Shown here one piece after another: positions 1 to 8,354 of a stretch of 64,000 nt of DNA; position 1 is the first letter of the stretch; every line of letters begins with the position of its first letter. The notes under the pieces were generated by a model. It was not told the origin of the DNA. It made no database searches and saw only the letters and a list, made by a program, of their open reading frames with translations. The DNA is from Candidatus Halobonum tyrrellensis G22 (lineage in GTDB: Archaea > Halobacteriota > Halobacteria > Halobacteriales > Haloferacaceae): NCBI RefSeq assembly GCF_000495475.1, contig NZ_ASGZ01000004.1, forward strand, positions 1-64,000, in the 5' to 3' direction. Both the position numbers and the translations under genes were made by a program.

Positions 1-1321
1 CGGTCGTGGCCCCGTCGGCCGTTTCGGTCGCGGCGGCGGTCGTCGGCTCGGCCGCCGCGGTCGCCGCCGCGTCGGTCTCAGTCGCCGCGGCCGTCTGCGT
101 CGCGGTCGACGACTCGGTCGTCGCCGTCGTCGCGGTCGCCGGCGTCGACGCGGGCGTCGCGGTCGGCGTCGGCGTGGGCCGGGTCGTCACCTCGCCGTCG
201 GCGCCGTCGTCACCGTCGTCACCGTCGCCGTCGGACGGTGCGGCCGTCGGCGTCGGGGTTGACTCCGGCGTCTCTCCCGTCACGTCGACTTCCGCGCGGC
301 TCACGAACGCCGGGTCGGCGTCGGGGTGGAACCCGACCGTCAGGTTCCGCACCGCGTACACCACCGACCGCGGCGCGGCCTGACTCATGTAGTTCGAGTT
401 CACCACCACCGTGTTGTTCGCCTCGACGGCGGGCGTGCTCGCGTACGGATACTCGGCCGTGAGGTACGCCGACGCGTCCGTCAACACGAGGTACTCGGGG
501 GCGATTTGGACGACGATCTCCGGGTTCACCTCGGGGTACGGACCCGTGATGTTCGAACTGGTGTTCGCGTCCGCGATGGCGTTGTCCGCGCCCGCCGCCT
601 CGATCATCGCGGAGATGAACGTGCCGGTGTTGGCGACGTAGGCCCCGCCGAGCGGGTAGAGCGCGGTCGGGCGGTCGAGGTCCGCGGTGGCGTCCGTGGC
701 CGCCTCGACGTTGGCGGTCATCCACGCGTTCGCCTCGGCCGCGCCCGCGCAGTTGCCCGTGATCCGGCCGATCCGGGTGGTCTTCTCGCGTACGTCCTCG
801 ATGCTCGTCGAGATCCGCGCGCGGTACACCGTCAGGTCCGCCTCACGCATGTTCGCTACGACCTCGTTCGGGATGATGTTGGGCGCGAGCACGAGGTCCG
901 GGTCCGTCCCGACCACCGTCTCCGTACTCGGGTACAGTCCCGACCCGGAGACGTTCGTGCGCTCGTCGGCGCCGTCGAGGTAGCTCGCGTCCGCCGTGAC
1001 GCCGACCACCTGCTCGCGGCCGCCGATCTCCCACATCGTCTGGGCCGCGCTCGGACCCAGCGTCGTCACCCGCTCGGGACGTTCATCGAGCGTCACTTCG
1101 GTCCCGGTGGCGTCGGTCACCGTCACCGGGAACGTACAGTTCGCCGTCCGCGCCTGCTGGGCAACCGGTCCGTCGAGGGCGGGGGACGCCTCACCCGCGA
1201 GGGTTGCGCCGTTCGTCCCGTCCGCCCCGTCTACCGGCGCGAGCGCCGCCGTTCCGACCGCGGGTGCGACGCCCGCGAGAACGACCACCACGACCGCGAG
1301 TACCGCTGTCGATCGTCTCAC
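1..1321 (-). CDS. btuF: ABC transporter substrate-binding protein, cobalamin/iron type (C-terminus cut by window start)
   Basis: Periplasmic-type binding protein that would deliver cobalamin (or another corrinoid or chelate) to the permease encoded divergently. The GTG start gives a Sec-type signal ([18 protein letters not shown]). It is followed by the helical-backbone binding fold with the family opening [20 protein letters not shown] and a [10 protein letters not shown] segment. After about residue 360 comes a long Thr/Ala/Pro-rich linker that runs off the window. In haloarchaea such linkers usually lead to a PGF-CTERM anchor, but the anchor itself is not visible here. The start at 1321 sits about 26 bases from a TATA-like box. 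Substrate is inferred from the neighbours; a siderophore binder is possible. Confidence 0.85.
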   Translation of the reverse strand, partial: MRRSTAVLAVVVVVLAGVAPAVGTAALAPVDGADGTNGATLAGEASPALDGPVAQQARTANCTFPVTVTDATGTEVTLDERPERVTTLGPSAAQTMWEIGGREQVVGVTADASYLDGADERTNVSGSGLYPSTETVVGTDPDLVLAPNIIPNEVVANMREADLTVYRARISTSIEDVREKTTRIGRITGNCAGAAEANAWMTANVEAATDATADLDRPTALYPLGGAYVANTGTFISAMIEAAGADNAIADANTSSNITGPYPEVNPEIVVQIAPEYLVLTDASAYLTAEYPYASTPAVEANNTVVVNSNYMSQAAPRSVVYAVRNLTVGFHPDADPAFVSRAEVDVTGETPESTPTPTAAPSDGDGDDGDDGADGEVTTRPTPTPTATPASTPATATTATTESSTATQTAAATETDAAATAAAEPTTAAATETADGATT

Positions 1322-1342
1322 GGACCGACCGTGTGCCGAGGA

Positions 1343-1357
1343 CAATAAGTATTTACC
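1343..1357. promoter_or_regulatory. overlapping divergent promoters for btuF and btuC
   Basis: The 58-base gap between the two divergent starts holds an AT-rich core. On the plus strand GTATTTACC (1349-1357) is centred 27 bases before the btuC ATG. On the minus strand ACTTATTG (1343-1350) is centred 26 bases before the btuF GTG. Both transcripts would be leaderless, and the two TATA boxes overlap. Confidence 0.6.
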
Positions 1358-1379
1358 TAAAGCAAGGACAGTTGTGTCG

Positions 1380-2486
1380 ATGCGCGTCTGGCGCCGGGCC
1401 GGGTGGTACTCCGCGGCCCTCGCGGCCGTCCTCGCGGCCGTCGTGACGGTCAGCGCGGGGATCGGACCCGTGTCGATCCCCGCGCGGACGGTGCTGTCGG
1501 TCCTGGCGAACGCCGTCGCCGTCCCCGTCGGCGTCGACGCCGGGACCGCCGACGCCGCGCGGGCCGGGGTGACGAGCCTCGCGGGCGGGGTGAGCGTCCG
1601 CTACGTCCACCCGTTCGCGTTCCCCGTCTCGGACGTCGAGCGGACCATCGTGATGCGGGTGCGACTCCCCCGGATCCTACTCGGAGCGCTCGTGGGGACG
1701 GCGCTCGCGGCCGCCGGGACGGTGATGCAGGGGTTCTTCCGCAACCCGATGGCCGACCCCTCCATCGTCGGCGTCTCGTCGGGCGCCGCCGTCGGCGCGG
1801 TGTTCGCCATCGTCTCGCCGCTGGCGCTCCCGTTCGGGCTGGGGCTGCAGGGCGCCGCGTTCGCCGGCGCGCTCGCGGCCGGGTTCGGCGTCTACCTGAT
1901 CGCCACCCGCGACGGCCGGACGCCCGTGGCGACGCTGCTGCTCGCGGGCGTCGCGGTCCAGACGCTCCTCGGCGCCGCCGTCTCGTTTCTGCTGTTGCGG
2001 TCGGGCGAGTCGATGCGTCGTATCGTCTACTGGCTGATGGGCCACCTCGACGGCGCGTCGTGGGGCGACGTGACCGGCCTCGCGCTCGTGGTACCGGTGC
2101 TCGTCGTCGTGCTGTTCGCGTACGCGCGCGACCTGAACGTGCTCCTGTTGGGCGAGTCGGACGCGGGCGCGCTCGGGGTGAACGTCGCGCGGAGCAAGCG
2201 CGGCCTGCTCGCGGTGTCGTCGGTGTTGACGGCGGCGGCCGTCGCCGTCTCGGGCGTCATCGGCTTCGTCGGGCTGGTGGTCCCGCACGCGCTCAGGCTC
2301 GTCGTCGGCCCCGACCACCGGATACTCCTGCCGACGAGCGCGCTCGCGGGCGGGTCGTTCCTCGTCGCCGCCGACACGCTCGCGCGGTCGGGCGCCGCGG
2401 AGGTGCCCGTCGGCATCGTCACCGCCGCCGCGGGCGCGCCGTTCTTCCTCTACCTCCTGCGGACGCGGGAGGTGTACGAACTGTGA
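1380..2486 (+). CDS. btuC: cobalamin ABC transporter permease (FecCD/BtuC family)
   Basis: Integral membrane permease of 368 residues with about nine to ten hydrophobic segments. Family signatures are [39 protein letters not shown] and the late [19 protein letters not shown], which contacts the ATPase. The ATG at 1380 is preferred over upstream in-frame codons because it lies at leaderless distance from the TATA box and directly begins the first membrane helix. Its stop overlaps the btuD start by three bases (GTGA), so the two are translationally coupled. Members of this family also carry haem and iron chelates; cobalamin is inferred. Confidence 0.93.
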   Translation: MRVWRRAGWYSAALAAVLAAVVTVSAGIGPVSIPARTVLSVLANAVAVPVGVDAGTADAARAGVTSLAGGVSVRYVHPFAFPVSDVERTIVMRVRLPRILLGALVGTALAAAGTVMQGFFRNPMADPSIVGVSSGAAVGAVFAIVSPLALPFGLGLQGAAFAGALAAGFGVYLIATRDGRTPVATLLLAGVAVQTLLGAAVSFLLLRSGESMRRIVYWLMGHLDGASWGDVTGLALVVPVLVVVLFAYARDLNVLLLGESDAGALGVNVARSKRGLLAVSSVLTAAAVAVSGVIGFVGLVVPHALRLVVGPDHRILLPTSALAGGSFLVAADTLARSGAAEVPVGIVTAAAGAPFFLYLLRTREVYEL

Positions 2487-3547
2487 TCGGCGCCCGCGAC
2501 CTCGGGGTCGCGCTGGGCGGCGAGCGCGTACTCGACGGCGTCTCGCTGTCGGTCGACGCCGGGGAGTTGGTGGGGCTGGTCGGCCCGAACGGCGCCGGGA
2601 AGACCACGCTGGTCCGCGCGCTCAACGGCACGCTCGACCCCGGGGCGGGCGAGCGGGAACTCGACGGCGACCGGGTGGCGGGCCTCTCCCGGCGGGCGGT
2701 CGCGCGCCGCGTCGCCACCGTCCCCCAGGAGGCGACGTTCTCGTTCGAGTTCACCGTCGAGGCGGCCGTCGAGATGGGCCGGACGCCGTACGTCTCGCGG
2801 TTCGGCCGGACCGACCGCGACGACGCCGACGCGGTGCGGGCGGCGATGGAGCGGGCGGGCGTCGCCGGCTTCGCCGACCGGAGCGTCACGACGCTGTCGG
2901 GCGGCGAGCGCCAGCGCGTCCTGTTCGCGCGCGCGCTCGCACAGGAGACGCCCGCGCTGTTGCTCGACGAACCCACCGCCAGCCTCGACATCAACCACCA
3001 GGTGCGGACCCTGCGGCTGGTGCGCGACGCGGTCGAGGGCGGCGGCGCGGACGGGGCGGGGAAGGCGGCGCTCGCCGCCATCCACGACCTCAACCTCGCG
3101 GCGCGCTTCTGCGACCGACTGATCTTACTCGCCGACGGGCGGGTGCGCGCCGAGGGCGACCCCGAGGCGGTGCTCGGCGACCCCGCGCTCGCCGAGGCGT
3201 TCGGCGTCCGGGTCGCGCTCAACCGCGACCCCGCGGTCGGCTCGCCGCTCGTGACGGCGCTCGAAGACGGCGAGGGCGACCGGACGACTGCGGGCGTGGA
3301 CGCCCGGGGCGCCGAACGCGCGAGCGGGGACGAAGAGGACGGGGGCGGTGGTGAGAGGGACGGTGACCGCGACGACGGAGGCGATGACGACGGCGACGGG
3401 GGCGGTGACAACGAAGACGGCGACGATGGGGACGGGAACGGCGACGACGCGGGCACGCGCGTCGAGGCGGACCGCGGCGGCGGTGGCGACACCGACGCCG
3501 GCGGCGACGGCGGGTCCGACCGCGCCGACCGCCGGTCGGATCGGTAG
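2483..3547 (+). CDS. btuD: cobalamin ABC transporter ATPase with acidic low-complexity tail
   Basis: ATPase subunit of the importer, 354 residues from a GTG start overlapping the btuC stop. Visible motifs are Walker [10 protein letters not shown], signature LSGGERQR, Walker [13 protein letters not shown] and the switch His in AIHDLNLA. The catalytic domain ends near residue 260. The remaining roughly 90 residues are almost entirely Gly, Asp, Glu, Arg and Asn, a disordered acidic tail not needed for the ABC fold. A frameshift could have generated the tail, but its base composition matches the gene body. Function assignment is strong for an ABC importer ATPase and moderate for cobalamin. Confidence 0.92.
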   Translation: MIGARDLGVALGGERVLDGVSLSVDAGELVGLVGPNGAGKTTLVRALNGTLDPGAGERELDGDRVAGLSRRAVARRVATVPQEATFSFEFTVEAAVEMGRTPYVSRFGRTDRDDADAVRAAMERAGVAGFADRSVTTLSGGERQRVLFARALAQETPALLLDEPTASLDINHQVRTLRLVRDAVEGGGADGAGKAALAAIHDLNLAARFCDRLILLADGRVRAEGDPEAVLGDPALAEAFGVRVALNRDPAVGSPLVTALEDGEGDRTTAGVDARGAERASGDEEDGGGGERDGDRDDGGDDDGDGGGDNEDGDDGDGNGDDAGTRVEADRGGGGDTDAGGDGGSDRADRRSDR

Positions 3548-3582
3548 CCCTTTCGCCGCGCGGGGCGGACGCCGCTTCACGC

Positions 3583-4584
3583 ATGAGCGGCTCCGGTGTC
3601 GACCCCGTCCCCTGCGTTCGCGTGCCCGTCGAACGCGGCGAGGAGACCAGACAGGCGCTCGCCGACCGCGGCCTGCTCGCGGGCGACCGCGAGATAGAGG
3701 TGGACGACGGTCGGATCTACCTGCCCGTCACGGACGCCGCCGCGGTGCCAGCGGAGTTCGCGGTGGTCGAACGCGACCCCGAGACGCGCCGCCAGCACCG
3801 CACGCCCGCCGACATCCTGGGGTACGAGCCGACGTACGAGCGGCTCGGGCGGGTGATCGTCGTCGACGAGGACGACCCCGAGCGGGCGCGCGAACTCGCC
3901 GACGCGCTGGTGGAGTCGGACATCCCCTGCGAGACGGTTGTCAACCGCGCGTCGAAGGTGCGCGGGGAGTACCGCGTCCGCGACTGGGAGGTGCTCGCCG
4001 GGGACGGCACCGAGACGGTCCACCGCGAGTACGGCCACGAGTTCCGCCTCGACATCGCGGAGGTGTACTTCTCGCCGCGGCTCGCCACCGAGCGCCACCG
4101 CGTCGTCGAACAGGTGGCGGCGGGCGAACGCGCGTTTGACATGTTCGCGGGCGTCGGTCCGTTCGCGGTGCCGATGGCCGCCCGCGGCGCGGAGGTGGTC
4201 GCCTGCGACCTCAACCCGCGCGCCGTCGAGTACCTCCGCGAGAACGCCCGCCGGAACTCGGTCGAAGCGCGACTCACCGCCGTCGAGGGCGACGTACGCG
4301 AGGCCGCGCGGGAGTACGAGGGGTGGGCCGACCGCGTCGTGATGAACTTGCCGCACACCGCCTCCGACTTCCTCGACACCGCGGTGGCGCTCGCGGGCGA
4401 GTCGTGTACCCTCCACGTCTACGACATCCAACACGAGGACGACCCGTTCGGACCCGCGACCGAGGCGCTCCGGGCGGCCGCGGGCGACGAGTACGCCGTG
4501 ACCGTGGAGACGGAGCACGTCGTGCGGTCGTACGCCCCCCACGAGGTGAACGTCTGTCTCGACGCGCGGCTGGAACGAGTGTGA
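3583..4584 (+). CDS. trm5: tRNA (guanine(37)-N1)-methyltransferase Trm5
   Basis: Class I SAM-dependent methyltransferase that makes m1G37 in tRNA, preventing frameshifting and starting wyosine synthesis in archaea. The 333-residue protein has an N-terminal D1-like region, the central D2 region (ASKVRGEYRVRDWEVL) and a Rossmann domain. In the Rossmann domain are SAM motif I FDMFAGVGPFAVPMAARG (about residues 186-203), acidic motif II ACDLNPRAVEYL and the catalytic motif IV variant NLPHTASDFLD. The length fits archaeal Trm5. The related Taw2 aminocarboxypropyltransferase is less likely because the N-terminal domain is present. Confidence 0.92.
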   Translation: MSGSGVDPVPCVRVPVERGEETRQALADRGLLAGDREIEVDDGRIYLPVTDAAAVPAEFAVVERDPETRRQHRTPADILGYEPTYERLGRVIVVDEDDPERARELADALVESDIPCETVVNRASKVRGEYRVRDWEVLAGDGTETVHREYGHEFRLDIAEVYFSPRLATERHRVVEQVAAGERAFDMFAGVGPFAVPMAARGAEVVACDLNPRAVEYLRENARRNSVEARLTAVEGDVREAAREYEGWADRVVMNLPHTASDFLDTAVALAGESCTLHVYDIQHEDDPFGPATEALRAAAGDEYAVTVETEHVVRSYAPHEVNVCLDARLERV

Positions 4585-4628
4585 GCGAGCGAGTGTGAGA
4601 GGGGGGCACGGCGCCGCGGTTCCGGAAT

Positions 4629-4639
4629 CCTTATTTTCG
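4629..4639 (+). promoter_or_regulatory. TATA box of tRNA-Thr
   Basis: The T-rich box CTTATTTTCG is centred about 30 bases before the first base of the mature tRNA, in an otherwise GC-rich gap. Confidence 0.55.
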
Positions 4640-4663
4640 TTACTGGGGTAGGTGTGGGTGCGC

Positions 4664-4736
4664 GCCGGTGTAGCTCAGCTGGCAGAGCGATTCCTTCGTA
4701 AGGAATAGGCCGAGGGTTCAAATCCCTCCACCGGCT
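4664..4736 (+). tRNA. tRNA-Thr (CGU)
   Basis: 73-base cloverleaf. The acceptor GCCGGTG pairs with CACCGGC, the discriminator is T, and the anticodon stem ATTCC/GGAAT encloses loop TTCGTAA, giving anticodon CGU (reads ACG, Thr). The T loop is TTCAAAT. CCA is not encoded. Its 3' part is duplicated downstream at 4825-4846. Confidence 0.96.
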
Positions 4737-4772
4737 CTCCTGCCGAACGAAGTGAGGGTGGAGAGCCTTCTG

Positions 4773-4786
4773 TGGAGGGATTCGAA
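4773..4786 (-). repeat. inverted partial copy of the tRNA-Thr T-arm
   Basis: TGGAGGGATTCGAA is the reverse complement, with one mismatch, of the T-arm segment TTCAAATCCCTCCA at 4717-4730 and 4827-4840. It could form a long-range hairpin with the downstream copy. Confidence 0.6.
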
Positions 4787-4824
4787 GCAGGGAGTGGAGC
4801 GAGCGAAGTGAGCGGAACGACCGT

Positions 4825-4846
4825 GGTTCAAATCCCTCCACCGGCT
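4825..4846 (+). repeat. duplicated tRNA-Thr 3' end (att-like site)
   Basis: 22 bases identical to 4715-4736, covering the T-arm, the acceptor 3' strand and the discriminator. Identity ends exactly at the tRNA 3' end. This is the arrangement left by a tyrosine integrase at a tRNA gene (attL/attR), here with only 88 bases between copies and no integrase gene. It looks like the remnant of an excised or decayed element. Confidence 0.7.
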
Positions 4847-5104
4847 TGCTTCTGCGACGATTCCACCCCATCGGAGTCGGTTCCGAGTTTCCGTGTAGCG
4901 CCGACGAGGTTCCCGCGCGGTGACCCGGGTCGATGGCGGAGGAGGACCTACCCGGTGACGTACCTCCCGACGAGTATTCCGTAGGCGATAGCGACCGACA
5001 GACGGCCCACGGGCCGTTTGCATCGTACGGTGAGTTCGTTTATACAGAAGCGGGTGAGGTGCGACGGTGGACGACCCGCCCGACGAAGGAGACGAGACCC
5101 GTTC

Positions 5105-6064
5105 TCACTCGGGTACCTCGATCTCCCCTTCCTCCACCAACCAGTCGACGGCCTCCTTCAGCGTCCGCTCGGACGTGTACCGCGGCTCGTACCCCAACCG
5201 CTCGCGCGCCTTCGCGATGCTACAGTTCGGGCTGTGCCGGACGTGGTCCTCCGTCGCCTCGGCGTCCTCGGCCGACACCGTCTCTCTCCACTCCGCCCAC
5301 CCCAGGAACTCCAGGTTCGCCTCCTCGCCGAACCACCCCGCCACCGCCTCGGCGTACCCCCGGAGGGTGAGCGCTTTCGGCGAGACGACGTGGAAGCTCT
5401 CGCCCACCGCGGCGCTCCAGTTGTCCAGCGCGCGCTCGAACGCCTGCGCCACGTCGTCGGCGTGGACGTGGTGGAGCGTCTCCATCCCGAGGTTCGGGAG
5501 CGTCACCTCCTCGCCCGCGGCGAGACGCTCGAACACGTCGTGGTTCAGATTCCCCTGCGGGTTGATCGGCGTCCACCCCGGCCCGGAGATGTGCCCCGGG
5601 TGGAGCACCGTCGCCGGGAAGCCGGTCCGGCGCGCCTCGTCGAGTAAGTACGACTCTATCTCGGCCTTCTGGACGCCGTAGTCGCCGAACGGCCGCCGGG
5701 GTTCGTCCTCGGTCGTGGGGACGGCGACGCTCGGACCGTGGACCCATATCGTCCCGCAGTGGAGCAACTGCTGGACCTCGCCGCGGAGCGACTCGACGAG
5801 CGACCGCGCGCTCTCGACGTCGAAACAGATGAGGTCGATCACCGCGTCGGGGTCGGTGTCGAGGATCCGCTCGCCGAACTCGCCGCGCTCCTCCGCGGCC
5901 TCGCGGTCGAGGGTGAGCGTCTCCACCGCCTCCCACGCGGCGTCGTCGTGGTACGGGTCGCGTTCGCCGCGGCTGACGACGCTCACGTCGTGGCCCGCGG
6001 CGACCAGCCGCGGGACGAGGTAGGTACCGACGTGGCCGGTGCCGCCGATGAGGGTGATTCGCAC
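5105..6064 (-). CDS. NAD-dependent epimerase/dehydratase family protein (extended SDR)
   Basis: 319-residue Rossmann protein. It starts with the dinucleotide-binding motif LIGGTGHVGTYL (residues 4-15) and has the Tyr-x3-Lys catalytic pair in FGDYGVQKAEIE. The C-terminal half (PNLGMETLHHVHADDVAQAF) resembles sugar-nucleotide epimerase and reductase substrate domains. The exact substrate cannot be read from the sequence; isoflavone-reductase-like or UDP-sugar epimerase activities are both possible. It is transcribed toward the tRNA-Thr scar and appears monocistronic. Confidence 0.85.
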   Translation of the reverse strand: MRITLIGGTGHVGTYLVPRLVAAGHDVSVVSRGERDPYHDDAAWEAVETLTLDREAAEERGEFGERILDTDPDAVIDLICFDVESARSLVESLRGEVQQLLHCGTIWVHGPSVAVPTTEDEPRRPFGDYGVQKAEIESYLLDEARRTGFPATVLHPGHISGPGWTPINPQGNLNHDVFERLAAGEEVTLPNLGMETLHHVHADDVAQAFERALDNWSAAVGESFHVVSPKALTLRGYAEAVAGWFGEEANLEFLGWAEWRETVSAEDAEATEDHVRHSPNCSIAKARERLGYEPRYTSERTLKEAVDWLVEEGEIEVPE

Positions 6065-6139
6065 ACCGACAACCGCGGACGCCGGCTACGAGAACGTGTC
6101 GCTCCGCCGGGCGCGCCCGAACCCGGCGACCGACCCGAC

Positions 6140-6316
6140 TCAGTCGTCCGCGCTCGGGTCGACTCGGACGACGCGCCGCGTGATCGTCACGTACTCGTCG
6201 GTGACGGTCTTCGTCGTCTCCAGCCGTTCGCGGGTCTCGACCCGCTCCCGGTCGGTCCCTCCGACTGTTTCGGCGTCGGCGCCCGCATCGCCACCACTTC
6301 TATCATCAATTGCCAT
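6140..6316 (-). CDS. small hypothetical protein (58 aa)
   Basis: Short acidic ORF starting MAIDDRSGGDAGADAE, with a charged C-terminal half (TKTVTDEYVTITRRVVRVD) that reads like a beta-strand-rich segment rather than antisense noise. An alternative start two codons upstream exists (MYMAIDD). There is no recognised family and no partner gene. It lies 75 bases upstream of the epimerase-like gene on the same strand, so the two could be cotranscribed. Confidence 0.4.
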   Translation of the reverse strand: MAIDDRSGGDAGADAETVGGTDRERVETRERLETTKTVTDEYVTITRRVVRVDPSADD

Positions 6317-6591
6317 GTACATGCGCGGGACACCACGAACATGAAGCTACTGGTAGGGGATCACGACGCGAGTAAGAGGTGGGTCGGCGCGGGCGCGCGG
6401 TGAATCAGGTCGCGCGGCGCCCGACCCGTGGCATGTCACCTGCAGACCGGCGGTGCCCGGTCGGCACTCGATCTGGGGGCGGAACGACTGATAAACCCAC
6501 CGGCTCCGGAATCGACACTGATAATTTCGGACCGTTCCTCGCGAGTGCGTTCGCGTCCCGCGCAGACGACCGAGACGGGACCGCTCTCGCC

Positions 6592-7020
6592 CTACTCGTC
6601 GGCGCCGAGGAGTTCGAGACGGACGTCGCCGCGTGCGTCCAAGTCGCGTTTCTCCGCGGTCGTGATCGTCTCGTCGGTCGGGTCGAGGTCGTGATCGCAC
6701 GCGAGTTCGACCGCCTCGACCGCGAACCCGTCGTCGATGGCCGGGACCATGTACGCGTGGGCGTGTCTCACCAGCCCGCACTCCTCGCAGTGCCGTTCGC
6801 CCAGCGCCCCCGAACGGACGTCGTCGTCGCGTTCCCTCGTCGCCTCTCCCACCTCGCTCCCCCTCGAATCGACCGGCCGCGACGCTCGGGCCGACCGTCG
6901 GGCTACGTCGTGTTCGGTGAGCAGGCTCGTCAGCCCGCCCCCGCAGCGCGTCGCGGCGAAGCTTCTGACGGAGCCGCGTCGGTGTGTCTCCGCTCCCGAC
7001 CGCCCGGTGTCCGGTCCCAT
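6592..7020 (-). CDS. hypothetical protein with a CxxC knuckle
   Basis: 142 residues from an ATG at 7020. The N-terminal part is Arg/Ser-rich and may be over-extended. The C-terminal 75 residues look genuine: GERHCEECGLVRHAHAYMVP gives a Cys-x2-Cys plus His residues, and VELACDHDLDPTDETITTAE adds another Cys and His. These could bind one zinc ion. No family is recognised. The real start may lie further downstream. Confidence 0.5.
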   Translation of the reverse strand: MGPDTGRSGAETHRRGSVRSFAATRCGGGLTSLLTEHDVARRSARASRPVDSRGSEVGEATRERDDDVRSGALGERHCEECGLVRHAHAYMVPAIDDGFAVEAVELACDHDLDPTDETITTAEKRDLDARGDVRLELLGADE

Positions 7021-7480
7021 CGTCCGTGACTCGTCCGGCGACCGGTGAGTCGGGGGCGCCCACCCGAACGGTTCCCACGTCGTATACGAACGCCGCCGTG
7101 AATCGCCCGACCGACGGGCGGGGAAGTTCCCCGGTCGCCGGAAGCCGGACGGGTACTTACCGAATGGTGACGTCCCGCCTCTCCCGGCTGATACACGGAG
7201 GGGTACCCTTTTGTCTCCGGTTCGTCTGGTCGAAAGTGACGACCCGACGTGGGGTGACGACGGGTCGTCAACAGGGGGAGTCATACGGCTCCGGGCGCGC
7301 CCGCTCCTTTTCTGGGCGGGCGGCCGCCCGCGGCCGGGCTTTCGACTCGCTGACGCCGTACTCCCAGATCCGTCGGTCGTCTCCACGACGTGTCTACGTC
7401 ATCGACCAGCCACGGCCGGCCGACCGGCCGCGGCGACCGCCAAGCGAAACCGGGAAGCGCCGCCGCGCCGCACCGTCGGT
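7021..7480. other. 460-base intergenic region
   Basis: No convincing coding frame on either strand; open frames here are Arg/Pro/Ser-rich shadows. It should hold the promoter of dph5, but I see no clear TATA box near 7450. Nothing else was recognised. Confidence 0.45.
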
Positions 7481-8290
7481 ATGCTCACGTTCATCGGCCT
7501 CGGCCTCTACGACGAGCGCTCCGTCACCGTCGAGGGCCGCGACGCCCTCCGGGCGGCCGACCGGGTGTTCGCGGAGTTCTACACCAGCCGGCTCGTCGGC
7601 GCGAGCGTCGCGGAGCTGGAATCGCACCACGGCGTCGATATCGAGGTCCGCGACCGGGCGGGCGTCGAGCGGGACCCCGAGACGATTCTGGAGGCGGCCG
7701 AGACGGACGAGGTGGCGTTCCTCACCGCGGGCGATACGATGATCTCGACGACACACGTCGACCTGCGGGTTCGCGCCGCCGAACGCGGAGTCGACACGCG
7801 CGTGGTCCACGGCGTCACCGCCCAGTCGGCCGCTTCGTCGCTCACGGGGCTACAGAACTACCGGTTCGGCAAGGCGGTCACGCTGCCGTTCCCGTACGCC
7901 CACGGCGCCGACGGCGTGCCGGCGAGCGTCGTCGACGGCGTCGAGGCGAACCGCGAGCGCGGTCTCCACACGCTGGTCTATCTCGATATCAAGGTCGCCG
8001 GGTCGTCGCCCGCCGGGCCGCAGGCTGGCGAGGACGACGAGTTCATGACCGCAGACGAAGCCGCGGGGATGCTCGCCGACGACTGGGACCCCGACGCGCT
8101 CGGCGTCGTCGTCGCGCGCGCGGGGAGCCCCGACCCCGTGGTCGCGGCGGACGCGCTGTCGGCGCTGGCGGACCGCGAGTTCGGCGGCCCGCTGCACACC
8201 CTGGTCGTCCCCGGCGACCTCCACCACCTCGAAGCCGAGGCGCTCGAACGGCTCGCGGGCTGTCCGGCCGCACTACTCCCCGACGAGTGA
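7481..8290 (+). CDS. dph5: diphthine synthase
   Basis: SAM-dependent methyltransferase that methylates the modified histidine of elongation factor 2 during diphthamide synthesis. The 269-residue protein begins MLTFIGLGLYDERSVTVEG, the tetrapyrrole-methylase-type start of Dph5. It continues with LTAGDTMISTTHVDLRVRA, the hallmark HGVTAQSAASSLTGLQNYRFG and TLVYLDIKV. The ATG at 7481 is chosen because the family begins directly with this strand. It is convergent with artA, with a 64-base gap. Confidence 0.95.
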   Translation: MLTFIGLGLYDERSVTVEGRDALRAADRVFAEFYTSRLVGASVAELESHHGVDIEVRDRAGVERDPETILEAAETDEVAFLTAGDTMISTTHVDLRVRAAERGVDTRVVHGVTAQSAASSLTGLQNYRFGKAVTLPFPYAHGADGVPASVVDGVEANRERGLHTLVYLDIKVAGSSPAGPQAGEDDEFMTADEAAGMLADDWDPDALGVVVARAGSPDPVVAADALSALADREFGGPLHTLVVPGDLHHLEAEALERLAGCPAALLPDE

Positions 8291-8354
8291 AAGGGGGTAG
8301 CGGAGCGCGAATCCGGACCTAGGATCGGGACCGGGGAGCGCGCCGACGACCGGA

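Larger units (their letters stand above)
4737..5104. other. gene-poor stretch beside tRNA-Thr (integration scar)
   Basis: 368 bases with no convincing gene. It contains a second copy of the tRNA 3' end, an inverted T-arm copy and the repetitive purine-rich words CGAACGAAGTGAG and GCGAGCGAAGTGAGCGG. An open frame beginning at 4933 (MAEEDLPGDVPPDEYSVGD) looks protein-like for about 55 codons, then runs into the antisense of the next gene. It may be the stump of a lost gene, but the evidence is weak. Confidence 0.5.

Noticed and set aside
326-1348. Long plus-strand Arg/Val-rich frame opposite the binding-protein gene
   Set aside because: Antisense shadow of a high-GC gene; the minus strand gives a signal peptide and a recognisable binding-protein fold.
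3577-4542. 321-codon minus-strand frame opposite trm5
   Set aside because: No domain is recognisable, while the plus strand carries all Trm5 motifs.
4419-5023. Minus-strand frames over tRNA-Thr reading WRDLNPRPIPYEG and similar
   Set aside because: This peptide is a well-known artefact of translating tRNA genes antisense; the cloverleaf and its scar fully explain the sequence.
6379-7029. Plus-strand 216-codon frame between the epimerase and dph5
   Set aside because: Composition not protein-like; the minus-strand ORF in the same place has a plausible zinc knuckle.
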